Source of the DNA: Capniomyces stellatus
Taxonomy: Eukaryota; Kickxellomycota; Harpellomycetes; Harpellales; Legeriomycetaceae
NCBI GenBank assembly: GCA_001661515.1
Contig: LUVW01000034.1
Coordinates: 181,071-245,070, forward strand
Reading direction: 5' to 3'
DNA: 64,000 nucleotides
Below, in pieces: positions 47,797 through 60,900 of this stretch. Made by a program: the position numbers and the translations under genes. Positions within the stretch are counted from its first letter, which is position 1; every line of letters begins with the position of its first letter. A model generated the notes under the pieces. It was not told the origin of the DNA. It was given only the letters and a program-made list of their open reading frames with translations, and did no database searches.

Positions 47797-49263
47797 ATGA
47801 CCGTAAAATCTTTTGCAATGCTCAGCGGGAGCTTTGTATTAGGAGGCTTAGTTGCCTTTATGGCTACAAAGCCGATGAATCAAGCCTCGAACATTTCGGA
47901 TTTACAAAGAGCTGCAACTCTAGATAGACAAGCCTCACAAACACCAAAGGTTGAACACGATATCAGTGAAATACCCCTCCAGCAAGCACCGATCGTTAAA
48001 AACACAAATACCAAAGTAGAAAACAAATCAAGCTCTCGGGAATCATTAAGATACGGCTACCCAGGTACACAAATAAATCGAATTACTAGATTAGCAAAAA
48101 AAAAAAAACTTATTTGAAAAACCTAAAGCGAAAAGCATAGCACATTAATAAATTGAAACTGCAAACATGGGTATTAGGGCCAATATCCGATCAGGGTGTC
48201 AGGGAAAGCTATGCGTACTCATTTAATAGACAGCTAAAAAATCCAAACTGGGTAAATAATCGTATTCCAATGACAGTCTATCCCTTGCTTTGAAATACAA
48301 GCACTATATATTACTAGTTTAATAAAAAAACTAAAACAATTAGAATAAGAAACTATATTATACAAAAAGAACTAATAAAAAAGCTAAACTAAAATAAAAT
48401 AAACAATGCACAATATCACATAGATTGCCGAACATATCACGAGAGACAAGCTGAAAGGAGATGCTAACAGACAGCAGTCGAAATTCAAGGAAGACCAGAG
48501 CATCCCAAAGGCTTTCAGGGCGTTACTATCAGACTACTTTAGAAGCGGATACGACCGTGGCCATATGGCGCCTGCTGGAAATTGCAAGACCTCACAGACA
48601 GCTATGGATGAGACATTCTACCTCAGCAACATCAGTCCACAGGTTGGCGAAGGGTTTAATCGACACTGTAAGTATAATTGTTATTTTATAGCAAATAACT
48701 AGCCGCTTTAATAAGTAGACCTACTTTGACCTGATTATTCTACCGATATTACTATATTTTACTGAACTGTGTTCCCTTGGTTTTTTTTTGTTTTTTTTGG
48801 CTTTAAACCGTTAGACTGGGCATTTTTTGAATCGTTTGTTCGTGACCTTACCAAGACATATGACGACGTGTACGTGATAACTGGCCCTATGTACCTTCCC
48901 AAACAGGACCCACAAACAAAAAAATGGTTGGTTACATACGAAATGATTGGGAGTCCACCAAATGTTGCAGTTCCCACCCACTTTTACAAAATTGTTATGG
49001 GAACAAAGAAGAATGATAGGAAACACTACTTGCAGGCATTTGTTTTGCCAAACTCGCCTATCAGAAACGAGGTTAAACTCGAGTCTTTTATATCGCCAAT
49101 AAGCGCCGTCGAAAAGGCGTCGGGGCTGGAATTCTTCACTAGCATAGATCGCAGCCAGAACTCCATCGTGGATTTATGTAAACACTCTGTGTGTAACATC
49201 AAGATTGATAGACGTTATGTTGGCTCCAACGAAAATAAAAAGTCGCTGCCTAACCCTAAGTAG
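47797..49263 (+). CDS. NUC1: Mitochondrial DNA/RNA non-specific nuclease (Nuc1/EndoG)
   Basis: Mg-dependent nuclease of the beta-beta-alpha-metal (DNA/RNA non-specific endonuclease) family; Nuc1 is anchored in the mitochondrial inner membrane. Four exons, 47797-48064, 48178-48251, 48424-48667 and 48815-49263, give 344 aa; introns are 113, 172 and 147 bp. The N-terminal hydrophobic segment (about 8-25) is the membrane anchor/targeting region. After a linker come YGYPGPISDQGV and EHIT, then the active-site motif DRGHMAPAGN with general-base His about 161. It continues with FYLSNISPQVGEGFNRHYWA, ITGPMYLPK, and IGSPPNVAVPTHFYK. Key residues are all present. Immediately followed by SLX1 on the same strand about 0.8 kb away. 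Confidence 0.95.
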
Positions 49264-50035
49264 TTGTCCACAACTATTCTTCCTGGAATGCAAAGGGCTA
49301 ATTTAGAGTAAATAGATATAGCTCGCTAGTTATTTTTTTTTTTTGCAAGGTCGTGCTTCGTAGTCTGTTTTTGCTTTTGGTTGGTAGAGATGTTAGCGTA
49401 TCTGTACAAGTAAACTCTTAAATGTCATTATTGCAGTAGCTAAATTCATAGACTTCTAGTGCTAACGAGTGTTTCAAGGGTTTTATAATAAAGAAAAACA
49501 ACATCATGATTCAATATCACCGATATATGCGGTTCAAACCAAACCGACTAGGGCAGTAAAAACTTGGCAAAGTATGGTGTATGCAGTCTAGTTAAAAACC
49601 CACGCACGGTATGAGCATATTCGCCAGTAATCGTGGCCATAATCCAATTCAGCGCTTTGTGAATTTATGTCATATGAACCAATTGGATCTACGTATCCAC
49701 TTTGCCATTCTTTGTTGCTTAAATTGTAAAGTTCCAATTTACAGCTCAACCTTTGAAATTAAATCAAATTCTTTCAGTTTTTCCTTTTTTCCTTTTTTCC
49801 TTTTTTCCTTTTTTCTTTTTTTCACTATTGTGAAATATTTGTTTGCGTTCTATGTTCTAGCTCAAACTTGGGCTGTTCTCATACCGCAAATTTCCAATTC
49901 ATCCTTATTTCATTAATATATTTAGTATGTTTTAACTTACACCAACACAGATATATATAAAAAACAGGAAATAGTAAAAGAGCAAGACACAGAACTGTAT
50001 TATCTCATAAATACAATAATGCGCAATCTCAAACA
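49264..50035. other. Intergenic region between NUC1 and SLX1
   Basis: 770 bp. A (TTTTTTCC)n microsatellite lies at about 49778-49822. The ORF at 49611-49916 is a repeat-derived Ser/Phe-rich reading and is not called. Confidence 0.6.
49778..49822. repeat. (TTTTTTCC)n microsatellite
   Basis: About five tandem copies of an 8-bp T6C2 unit on the + strand, in the spacer between NUC1 and SLX1. Confidence 0.85.
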
Positions 50036-51318
50036 ATGAATTCGGATTCTATACACGAGACGGCGTACCCTGATTTTTACTGCTGCTACCTGCTGCGATC
50101 AATAAATTCCAAATACTCCAGCGACGTATATATTGGCTCAACGCCAAATCCTATTCGGAGATTAAGGCAGCATAATGGCGAATTGTCAGCTGGCGCATGG
50201 AAAACCCGCAAAAAGCGTCCTTGGTTAGTCACGAATCTTGCTTTAGAACCGGTTTTGGTCTTGGGGTACAAGTACCCGTTGTGTACATAACCACTACCTG
50301 GCTTGTATTATGACGTCTGAATGCCTATAGGTTATATTTATTATGAATTTCTGAACACGTGTTTGTATAATTAAAGTCAAAATATGTTTTTTATAGGGAA
50401 ATGATCGCGATTGTGTATGGCTTTCCGACAAAATTCCATGCATTACAGGTACTTTGAATGGGCATTAAAATTTTGACAGTGCGACTATACTACCAACATC
50501 TCTACTAACTATTTCACTCATTTTTCTACTGGGTTATCAAATGCTTATCTCAACGTCGCTTCAAAGTTTGAGTGGGCATGGCAAAATCCTGAAAAGTCCA
50601 GGCACTTTGCCCCTTGCATAGAGTCAGAGTCGGCAAGTATAATCTTTGGGAACTCAAGGATGCGCAAAAGTGTCAAAATTTTGACTCTGGCAGTTATGGT
50701 AACGCTGAAGCCTTGGTCTGAGTGGCCTCTTTCTATCTGCTTCTCGGATAAATGCTTGCTCAAGGAGTGGCTCAGTCGTGTGGAAAGTATCCCAATCCAA
50801 ATGACAGCAGAGCATGGCGAAATTGCGCAGATTTACAACAGCTCGCTGCTAGGTACCTTATTTACTTTGACACCGGTCTCTATACTTTTGAGTTGTTTCT
50901 TTTATATCAGCGGCTTTAAACCCAACTCTCTACTTTTCATTAGACAAAGTTACTCTTGAGTTTACCGTCAACGCGAGCTGTGCAATATGCAACTCCAGGC
51001 TGGATGTAACCACACTTATTTATACTTTGGAGATGAGGCTCCTAGGTTAAAACCGACTGAATAACCACAATGAAGCTGTGCAACTAATATTCGTCCATAT
51101 ACATACACTTGTAGCCTCATATACCTTGGGCTCTGTGTGTTGATCCAAACTGCAAACTAAGCGCGCATATGTTGTGTCTAGCAAAGAACCAAAACCAAAC
51201 GCATAGTGGCGACAGTCTGCCAAAGTTGTTGGTTCCTACCAGCTTTGAGTGCCCCCTTTGTGAGAAAGCAAATCTTTGGGATGGCGCAGTCCGGGGTTTT
51301 GTAAGCCACGTAAAGTAG
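50036..51318 (+). CDS. SLX1: Structure-specific endonuclease subunit Slx1
   Basis: Catalytic GIY-YIG subunit of the Slx1-Slx4 nuclease, which cuts branched DNA and Holliday junctions. Five exons, 50036-50223, 50397-50448, 50567-50852, 50944-51005 and 51115-51318, give 263 aa; introns are 173, 118, 91 and 109 bp. The GIY-YIG core reads [27 protein letters not shown], then [13 protein letters not shown] and the catalytic-Glu block FEWAWQNP. The C-terminal RING-like zinc domain reads CAICNSRLD, then [16 protein letters not shown] and [14 protein letters not shown]. This supports choosing the phase-0 GTAACC donor at 51006 over a later GTTAAA. Slx4 was not seen in this window. Confidence 0.92.
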
Positions 51319-51718
51319 TTTGGTGGCCTGTGCTATCAATACAATGCTGCCAAGTCGTGTTGAGTGGCGAACTAGGCGTTGTAATGTGGGTTGGTGTGGC
51401 TACTTGTTTACTTGGTTTCCCAGTAGATGTTTGATTTATTTTTCTTGTATTGTAATGTTGGTTTACTTGATCTTTTTATTGAAATTGTGTTTTATTTTTT
51501 CTTGTGTTGTAATTTTGCTTTTACTCTGACATCAATCTAGAGTGATAGGCTTAATTCAAAGTGAACTATGCTAGTCTTAAAGTCTATGAGAGCAAAACCA
51601 AGGTGTTAATTTTTTGTTTTTTATTGATAAGGTGGTGATTTTTATTGCTGGTCTCAAGAGTATATAAAGCAAAAAAACAGCCAAAGAAAAAAAATTAAAG
51701 CAAACAAACATTGTAAAA
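51319..51718. other. Convergent spacer between SLX1 and SEC72
   Basis: 400 bp of T-rich sequence between two 3' ends. The short hydrophobic ORFs on both strands are compositional. Nothing called. Confidence 0.6.
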
Positions 51719-52354
51719 TCACAACATCTTCTTGGCCTTTTCCAAGGCTGATACAATTTCAGCACCAGTTGGATCAAATGTATGGGCTAATTCTAAAGCT
51801 TCAATGGCCTCCTTATAGCATTTCATCCCCAAAAGGGCCTTTCCGCGGCGGAAGTGACCTTTGCTCCAATTGCGCTTAAGTCTGACTACAATCTCGGTGT
51901 CCCAGTAAGCCTCGTGATGCTTTTCGATTTCCAAAAAGCAAGCAACTCTATTACATAACAAAACACTGGTTTCCTCGGCAATCAGCTGGCCAGAATCCCA
52001 TGGCGGTCTTTGGTTGGACAGGGTTAGAGCCTCGGAGTACTTTGAAATCGCTTCGCTGTATGCTTTGTTTCGGAACTGTGTGTTTCCAGCGTTCTTGAGA
52101 TCAGCAATGTTTTTAGCCACCTCAGCGCTTGGGCCTGGGATTCCAGTGCCATTGTATTCCATCTGCCTAGACAAGAAGTTGAAGATTGAGTGGTCGACAT
52201 TGCAATCTGTGCAAATCTGCTTTGAGTGCGCCTTACAATGCAAGAGATTGTCGATAATTACTTTGTCTGGCTCATTGGCCATTTCGTACTTTTTGGCATT
52301 CTCTGCTGTTGGAAATGTGGGTCGTGCCCCAAATGGTTTGATTTCGAGCGACAT
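51719..52354 (-). CDS. SEC72: Sec72-like TPR subunit of the ER translocon (Sec62/63 complex)
   Basis: Single exon, 211 aa. The N-terminal third has a small domain with CKAHSKQICTDCNVDHSIFN, a Cys/His pattern found in fungal Sec72 proteins. Residues about 85-211 form TPR-like helices: LKNAGNTQFRNKAYSEAISKY, then VLLCNRVACFLEIEKHHEAYWD and WSKGHFRRGKALLGMKCYKEAI. Sec72 binds cytosolic chaperones and sits on Sec63 to assist post-translational translocation. A generic TPR co-chaperone of the TTC1/TTC4 kind is the alternative, but the length and the N-terminal Cys motif favour Sec72. Confidence 0.75.
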   Translation of the reverse strand: MSLEIKPFGARPTFPTAENAKKYEMANEPDKVIIDNLLHCKAHSKQICTDCNVDHSIFNFLSRQMEYNGTGIPGPSAEVAKNIADLKNAGNTQFRNKAYSEAISKYSEALTLSNQRPPWDSGQLIAEETSVLLCNRVACFLEIEKHHEAYWDTEIVVRLKRNWSKGHFRRGKALLGMKCYKEAIEALELAHTFDPTGAEIVSALEKAKKML

Positions 52355-55300
52355 TCTGTTTATTTAATCTCTCCTTTATGTAGTAAAATACTTTGTATTG
52401 ATGCTTTAGGTAAATTGGTAAATATACAAATTTGCGGATTATACTTGGTAAACAAACCCTGAATTTAGAGCCTCGTTAAAAAAATATTCTGGTTGGTAAC
52501 TTTTGAGTGTTAATAGGGCTTTACTCACTAATAAATTGTTTGGAAATTCAATGTTAAATAGTGTGTTGGAAATTCCAATAAAAAATAAATAATTAGTGGA
52601 TTGCTTTTTGCCAACAGTCTCTTTTATAGCAAAAACTGTTTGCAAAGCCAAACTAACCATTTACACTCTTTTTCGCTTCTATTAATTTACTTTGTTGTTG
52701 TACGCCTTGTCTGTTTGACTCATTAATTGGCTTTTGCAAGGTCTTTGAATTTTTAGTTATGGTTGAGAACAAGCAAAGTTTCGGATTATTACCAATATTT
52801 AATTGTAGCGTTTAATTGCATGATTGGCTAATAACCGCTTTTGGTTGTTGCCAACCCACTCACCAAAAATCCATAAGCCCGTTGATTTTATGAATTTAAA
52901 AAAGCTCAAATCTAACCTAGCAATATTCAATCTTAAATTGAGTTTGAACTTTATTTTATTTTCGGGTTGCTGTTTGGCAAAGTAGTGCAGTTTAAAATGA
53001 CCAGCAATATAAAAAGCTGACTCAAGTAGAGCTCGGCATTATTTAAACTGAAGTAATACGACGCACATCGATCAGACCTGTTGAGCGTAGATGTGAGGTA
53101 GTCTCTTGAACTTTTCCAAGAAAGCTACTGAACTCAAAACTACCATACTTTCGAGAATATCTTTTCTCACGTTATCACTCTCGCATTATCTTTCTCAGAT
53201 TGTACCCCATCTTATTTTCCCTTCGAAATCTTTCTCAAAACCAACAAAGCCAGCTGGGTACTAGTTATATATCATATTATTTGTAAAATGAACACAGAGC
53301 TGTTTGATCAACCCATGGTAGTTCCCATGTACGGCTATAGCTGGGCATATTCACCCCTTGGCTTAAGGGAAATAACTTTTATTTCTATTCAATGTGAATA
53401 AAACAGTGCCTTCTGGAGCTTTTTAGGGGTTTATTAGGGGTTTATTAGAGATTATTAGAGATTTTTAGAGATTATTAGAGATTATTATAACTGAATATGT
53501 TTATGAATTCTGGTTTTGTGGCCGCATGTGTAGAGAAGAGGCCTAAGCAGCAACTTGTGCACAATGTACACTTTATACCGACGTTAAAATGGTGTTAACC
53601 TTAGCGACCTACCTCTATAACCTTGGGAGTTATGACAGGCGGGTAAACATTGACACAAGTTAATTGCCCGGTTTAGGCTCGCCTATTGGCTACATTTGCA
53701 CCAATTGTAGCTGAGTCTATTTTTAGCAAATACGGATTTAATCGCTTAGAAATTGGGATGGGTTTAAACGAGAAAAGCGTGAAAACGCCGTCGAATTAAG
53801 AAATCTTTATTAAAATGCCCTCTCTACTTGCAAAATTACTTTCCATTTTGATCATTAGTAGCTTAGATTAATAATCAGGTGGCATTAGCGGTGTAAGTTT
53901 CGCAAAAGCGATAATTTAGTATTGAACCTGCTTAACTAATGCGCTGAGCGCCGCCGTTAATAATACCGCAAACAGTGTTAGTGGCATCTGCGATAGTAAG
54001 GTAGGACAATTCAAACATTGGCAAGACTGAATTGGTGATAAATATAAATATTTATTTTTTTAGCGTTTAATTAGGGGCAAGAAAAGGTTCGGTATTAACC
54101 GAAACTTGATTGTGTTAGCCAGAAGCCCTGTCTGTATCAGCTTGGCTAAAGTGTTGATTTTAGGATACTGTTGCTGAAAAAAGTATATATTAAAAAGTAA
54201 CAAGTGGTGTGACTTTTTGCGAATACTTTTGACCAGTTGGCGATTTTTGCGATTTTTCCGATATAAACCCTGGATTTAATATTAATACCTGCAAGTTACA
54301 AGCTCAAATGCACAAAAGTAAAAACGAAGGTTTGCGTAAACGATGAATTGGTTATTTTAGACAATGCATGTATTATATAGTTTGATGGGAAAAGGCGATA
54401 TAGTCGTTCTGTTTGGCTAGTTGAGATTTCTAAAATACATGAGGAAGCCTTGTATAGGTTTATTTACGCCAACAACATTTGGAATAATTTAAACTATACT
54501 CAATTATACCATAAACACATTTCATTTCTACAACTTATAGAACCAACCAAAGGAAAATAACATCAATTGGGGGGCACAATATTTAATTACACCAACTTGT
54601 TTTTAATTCCACCAATGTATGCTTTAAATTAACTCGCTATGCATCCAATGAATATAGTGATATGGTGACATTATGCTTCCAAGTGCACTAATCTATTTAG
54701 TTTTTTGATCTAAATTGCTAATCGTTGACTCGCTTCAAATTTTGGATACCATATTTTGCTTAACGGCTTGGTTAGCTATCGCTTTGCTAATCCAATCCTG
54801 CCTGTTGCTTGGTTTGAAACAATTTGACTGTGCTAATATTAAAGTAGTGAAAGTAACGGTAACCCATTTTCCCATTATACTGAGGTTGGCTAGAAACTAA
54901 TATTTGTCAAGCACTATTTTTATTTGTTCAGCTTTAATAATCAAACTGTATTTTTACATACGTAATATTTAAGCAACTTTTTCCATTTTTACATCAATAA
55001 AAAAATATATATTTAAGCAATTTTGTAATACCAGTAAATGATTCGAAGATCAATTATTGGAATTTGAAAAACTAGCCTAGTAAAAAAAAGAAACAACTAA
55101 CTCCAAGTTCTGTGTGACCAATTTTTCTGATTCTATAAATAGTCTAAAACAACAAACGACTTGGAAGAATTTAAACTTATTTTTTTCCTAATCAGCATTC
55201 AAATCTGTTTATTTATAAAGCAGCAACCTAAAATCTCAACGTTTATAGCTGCTTTTCAACAACAGTTTAATCAACTAGCACTTATAGTCTACTGCTTGGC

Positions 55301-55422
55301 GCTTCTTATCTGCTATCACAAGTGTCTCCGCTCTAGCACATATAACAGACATTATAGCCAAATATCTCTTTTAGCTATACCAGACCTGAAGTTATAAAAA
55401 GAAAGAGAAACAGAGATACACA
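52355..55422. other. 3-kb divergent intergenic region between SEC72 and ERG25
   Basis: Mostly AT-rich. A TTTATTAG-type degenerate repeat covers about 53420-53490. The stretch about 53560-54000 has a more balanced base composition with short palindromic bits and no long ORF; it could hide an RNA gene, but I recognise no tRNA, snRNA or snoRNA signature. ORFs at 54715-54900 and 55161-55397 have no family resemblance. Confidence 0.45.
53420..53490. repeat. Degenerate TTTATTAGGGG/ATTATTAGAG repeat
   Basis: Two copies of a GGGGTTTATTA unit grade into four copies of an AGAGATTATTAG-like unit. The unit ends are G-rich (TTAGGGG resembles telomeric sequence by chance), but the array is short and internal. 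Confidence 0.7.
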
Positions 55423-56631
55423 ATGGCCGAAATGGATCTGCTTGATATGTAAGTAGAAGAAAACAGCAAAAACTACATTTATAAAAGAACGCTGGCCATC
55501 TATAAAATTGGCTGTCAAAAGACAATTGTCAAAAAACTGCAATAAAAATAAAAATGTTATAATCTACGTCATAGGGTTGACCACTTTGTCAATAGCAAGT
55601 TTGTGAACTCGATCATGAATTCAGTGTTTAGTGCTGGAAGCGCATCGCTCAAAGTGGCGCCTGGATATATTCCAAATAAAATCGAAAGCATATGGCTGGA
55701 ATTTTTTGAAGGGAGAAGCGAGACAATAGTGTTTGGTTTGCTTTCATTCACGTTCAATTTCATCCTATATGTTTTGCTGTACATGCCGTTTTTGATTGCG
55801 GATTACATGCCATCGCTGCAAAAGTACCGAACACAACCAGTAAGCCAAGCCACATTGATTAAAGCCTTTACATTTTGCTATTTGATATACAGCAAACAAC
55901 GTGTTTGTGTATATCCCAAATCTTAAAAATATGGCAGCGTTAACATCTCTTGCTTTCTATTGTGTATCTGCTGCTAATCTTAGAATAAGGTTATCACAAC
56001 CGCCGACAAATGGAACTGTTTCAAAAACTTTGTTTATATTCAGTTCACCGTCCAGCTGCCCCTGCTGATGGGATTCTATCCCATGGCCATTATGCACGGC
56101 TTTACAGTTTCGGTGCCGTTCCCAACAGTTTTGACGATTATTTACCAAACTACGATATTTGTGTTCCTTGAGGACTTTTTCCATTATTGGTCCCACAAAT
56201 TCCTGCATGTCAGGTTCATGTGGGAAAACGTCCACAAGATCCATCATGAGTACTCGGCATCGTTTGGGTTGGCTGCAGAGTATAGCCACCCAGTAGAGAA
56301 TATCATCATGTCAATTACAACAATCGCCGGACCATGCCTCTACGTCTACTTTGTCGAGCCAGTTCATATTGTCACTATGCTTGTTTGGTACTCGACGAGA
56401 ATTTTCCAAACTATAGAATCGCACGCGGGGTACGACTTCCCTTACTCCTTGGCCAGAATTCTGCCATTTTGGTCTGGCCCAGACCACCACGATTTCCACC
56501 ACAAGGTCATTTCAAACAACTTCTCGTCTAGCTTCAGATATATGGATAGAATCCTTGGCACTGACAAAGACTATCAAAACTACATGGCTAGAAAAAACGC
56601 TGCAAAGAATAAGGCCCTTAAAAAGGAGTAA
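55423..56631 (+). CDS. ERG25: C-4 methylsterol oxidase (sterol desaturase family)
   Basis: ER di-iron enzyme removing C-4 methyl groups in ergosterol synthesis. Three exons, 55423-55448, 55575-55839 and 55984-56631, give 312 aa (yeast Erg25 309); introns are 126 and 144 bp. The first exon encodes only MAEMDLLD plus two bases. All three histidine boxes of the fatty acid hydroxylase/sterol desaturase family are intact: HYWSH (about 164-168),  HKIHH (about 181-185) and HHDFHH (about 265-270), with an additional conserved His in ESHAGYD (about 244). Hydrophobic membrane segments occupy about 58-80, 105-160 and 190-240. The C-terminus is Lys-rich and ends KALKKE; a KKXX-type ER signal would need Lys at the right spacing, which is approximately met. 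Confidence 0.95.
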
Positions 56632-57969
56632 CTTTGCAACCATATAACTCTCTCATTTGCTAGTTTGTATTAATTTGTTACCCACATCACCGCCAGTCAA
56701 TGGAATGTTATATATATAGTTACTTTTCAAGGGACTGGTTATTCATTACAGCTTTAAAGTCCATACACATTTCAAATCTTTTAGCGTGTACGTAAATCAC
56801 GTCCGCTACTTTTTAGTTTCGAACCATACTATACATACATTTTTGTTTTTTGCTTGGAACTACATTTTGTTTTTTGCTTGGAACTACATTTTGTTTTTTA
56901 ATTCAATAAAATAAAACAAAACCAAATTTTGGAACTGTTGCAGCTCTGGTTATGCCAAGTACTCGGGAGCTTGTGAACTTGTGAACTTCGAGTGTATGCT
57001 ATAGACCTGTTTCAGTTAAACATTTCTGTGGTCGTTTCTGTGCTTGGCGTAGCTAAACGCAAAATAAGAGTATTACAAACAAGTGGGCTTGATACAAGTC
57101 AAATATCTTGTTATTTTTATGCTGAACTCTTTTTTATGACACTTTTGGCTTTTATATGAAATACATTTGGTGGTTTGGATTTCTTAACGTTTGGTTTAGG
57201 CCTAACGGCGATTTCCATTGGGTGTATTGGATTTGGAAAACAAATGATAAAGCAAATAAATTTTTTGGGTAACCAAACAGGATAAGCCAATACATGCGTT
57301 GCTATCGGTTTTATATGCAAAAATTGATTTACTTCAAATGATAGAAGGCATTAAAAGTCTGTAACCTAATTACAATATGTTTTTAAGTTTTAAAAAAGCG
57401 ATGGAATTCAGGAACAAGGAAATTGAGAAATTAAAAGCGACACAATTAAAGCCAACAGAATAGAGGAATATACTTGGGAAATAATAATAACCAATTTGGC
57501 TGAATAAGTGGGTTTTTAATTCTTTGACTTTGGTGCATTATCCGGTAGAGATTAAAGCGCACTTTACCACTTGTTGCTTTAATAAATCGCAAGCTCATCT
57601 TTCTATTATTTTGAACATTGCACCAGCTATACCTATATTTAATTAACAACACACATCCGTAAAAGTAATAAAAGACAAGTAAAAAATGGTAATTGACAAT
57701 TTAAAAAACAAACTAGTGTGATGAAATGACACAAGACTAGACAACATATCCGCAAGGAAGATGCACCAAAATACATACTTTTCGATTTAATAATATGCTT
57801 ATACTTCATTTCCACAATCTCTACTAATAAACGGTGTTAAATGTTAATAGGAGAGTACAGCTACGAGTTTGCAATTGTAAGCGCTTTATAAATGGATTTA
57901 AGTATTACAAATGATATAAATGAGTAAAATGGAGTGGAATTTCGGTAAAGAAGAAAAAAACAAAAACAA
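56632..57969. other. Intergenic region between ERG25 and SAC1
   Basis: 1.3 kb containing a direct tandem duplication (56836-56900) and otherwise AT-rich sequence. ORFs at 57117-57320 and 57446-57652 are not supported by family or splice evidence. Confidence 0.5.
56836..56900. repeat. 24-25-bp direct tandem duplication
   Basis: Unit TACATTTTGTTTTTTGCTTG plus GAAC occurs twice back to back (56836-56860 with one extra T, 56861-56884) followed by a partial third copy to about 56900. Lies about 200 bp after the ERG25 stop. Confidence 0.85.
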
Positions 57970-60900
57970 ATGGTTAAAGCGAGCATACAAAACTACAATA
58001 GGGGCTTCTGCGAGAATTTCGTGTTGGTAAAAAACACACAAACAGATAAGGATGTTCTCCTGATTAACAATTACGGGACGGTTAAAATCGCAGGTAATTG
58101 TTTAAACTTGCAAGACCTTTAATAATAAAAAATAATAGTAACAAGAGCAAAAGTAGAATTTAAAATAGAAATCAGCTATATTGATGATGTATGATAACGT
58201 ATATAAAAAGATGGAAGCGGTACATTTAAAAAAATAAAAATAAAAACTAAAATACTTTTCAAAAAAAAAATGCCTTGCACACAAATACTTAGATCCCGCA
58301 GAAGCAGCAACAAAGCCGAAAATGTACATGAAGGCCGTTGGTATTTTTGGAATAATTAAGCTAATATCAGGTAGGAATGGAGGAAGGAGAAGAAGGAGAG
58401 GAGAGGAGAGGGAGGGGAGGAGGGGAGGAGGAAGATACCAACATAGCTTGGCCCTAGTTGGATAAGAAATACCTAGTAAAACGAAGAATATGTATATCCA
58501 GGATAACTGTTTGAATAACGATTGGGTTGTTGGTACGGATAGGGTATTATATAATTGCGATTAATGGGTCAGAAAAGGAAGGGACTATTGGGGGGAATGC
58601 AGTTTACAGAGTTGGCGCGACTTCGATACTTAAGATTGGAAGTGGAAAGGGATTGTTGCCAGATCAAGTAAGTTGGTGAAAGACTTGGTTGTTGGTTTGG
58701 GGGGGCATTCTAGTGGACATTTGGCTGTAGCGTACCAAATAGGATTACCTAAAGCGAGAGTTGGTTTGAGTTTTTGGAAACTGACTTTGTCTTTTGTGGC
58801 TGATGATTCTAGGAGGAGACGGAGGCTAGGTTGTTGAAGAATTTGGACTATGCGCTGAAGATGAAGAACTACTACTTTTCTTATGGCTACGATGTGACAA
58901 GTTCATTACAAAGAGGCAGCAGCCAAGACAAGTCGGTGGCACTTTGGAGAAGGGTAAGGCGGGCTTAGAAATGAAGCAGAGTTTAGAGAATTTGGTGTTG
59001 GAGAATATATTTCATGCAAGTAAAATGCGTGGAAGCTAAAAGAAAAAAGGGGATTGTAAACGCTAATAAAAATTAGGCCAACACGGATTTCTTTTACAAC
59101 TACTACTTGAACGAGCCTTTGATGGCAGCAGCAAATCTGGACGACAGAGTAAGAACAATTCCAGTTTTAACCCCCCCCCCAAAAAAAAATGCATTGTTAT
59201 GAGGGGACTTTGATTAGTAGGCCAATAGAAAAAAAGGGGATAAATGGCGGTGTCAACTAAATGGTACTAACTTGGCGTATTTTTGTGTGGTTATTGGTTG
59301 GACTGGTTAGGTTAGCGCGTATATTTTCCCGATAATTAACGGATGTAAGTAAATATGGGGTGTTGCTATTGGTTGTGATAAATGAATGGAAAAAGTAGAT
59401 GAACACAAAAAGATGAAGGTAGACATAGTGTTGGGGGGGGGGAGCGGTACTAAAGCGTTTGGGGATGTTGTTGTGATTGGTGCGGGATAGTTTTTGAGTC
59501 GAAACAAGCCAGAGTCAACAAGCAGAAGTTTATGCTTATATTGGTGACGCGTCGAGGAAGGATGAGACAAGGTAAACATAGTGTAATATGGTAGAGTAGA
59601 GTAGAGTAGAGTAGAGTATAGATTGACAATAGAGTGTTGGGGTGTGCTGATTGATTAGGTACGCGATATTTCAGTCGTGGTGTTGACGAGAGCGGAAATG
59701 TGTCTAATTATGCAGAGACGGAAGAAATCATTGAATTTGTTCCAAGTTCGGACCAGCAGACTTCTGGGATTGATTCAAAGCAAATGGCATACCTGCAGTT
59801 AAGGGGATCGGTTCCAGTGGTATGGGGACAGTGCATTGATGCAAACTACAAGCCTAAAATGATTATCGACGAGCCAAAGAGTGTAAGCAACAAAAAAGAA
59901 AAAAAAAGAAAAAGAAAAAAAAGGCATTTAAATAAGGAAGTTTGGAGGAGAGTAAGTGAAAAATGACTAATAAGTTTGGGTAATAAATATTTAGACTGCT
60001 GGGTTCAAAAAACACATTGAAAAGCTGCAGAGCGAATACTTGAGCACCCAGATGGTAAATCTTGTTGATAAGGTCAAGTACGAAAAGCCGGTTGGGGAGA
60101 TCTTTGAAAGAATGTCGCAGCGTTATTGCGACAAAACGGTTGATTATATACACTTTGACTACCACACAGAGTGCAAGAAGGGTCGGTTTGACAGAATCAG
60201 TGTTCTGGTAGACCAGATAAACACCAAGCTGGTTGAGTATGGAGGGTTCAGCAACATAGACAACGGTCTCTTTGCGCCAACCACCCAGAAAGGAATTGTG
60301 CGGACCAACTGCATGGACTGTCTGGACCGCACAAACGTAGTTCAGTCTGTTCTGGCTTCTGATTGGATGGTACGTGAGTTCCGCAAACTAGGCCTGATTC
60401 TCCCCACAGAAACCCTGGAAAACTACCCAGCCCTTGTGGTGATTATGAGAAACATCTGGGCAGACAACGCCGACTATGTCAGCAGGGCCTACTCGGGCAC
60501 AGGCGCTTTGAAGACCGACTTGACCCGCACAGGAAAGAGAACTACCGCTGGGCTGATCAACGACGGCCTGAACTCAATTGAAAGGTACATCCGCAACAAC
60601 TACTTTGACGGGTTCAGACAGGACTCTATCGACCTCGTTCTGGGCTACTACCAGGTCGACGACAATGTCAAGTACAACTCTTCTGATCTGTCTACCGAGG
60701 CTGCTGTTGTTTTGGGCTGCACGATATTGTCTCTATTCCTGTTCTTCTACTACCTCTTCAATCCCCCAAACTCTGCCTTTTTTTCATTCAGAAATTTCTT
60801 CTACTTGCTGACCTGGTCAAACGTCAGCTTGTACGGCATCAAACTCGTTGTTGCCAACCACTCAAACGAAATTCTGTCCTGGCCTTCCTTTGTTGCCTAC

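Noticed and set aside
48461..48691. 76-codon + ORF within NUC1
   Set aside because: Alternate frame of NUC1 exon 3; the real frame carries DRGHMAPAGN.
53420..53490. Telomere-like TTAGGGG units
   Set aside because: Only two copies, grading into a non-telomeric unit, internal in the contig; a short degenerate repeat is sufficient.
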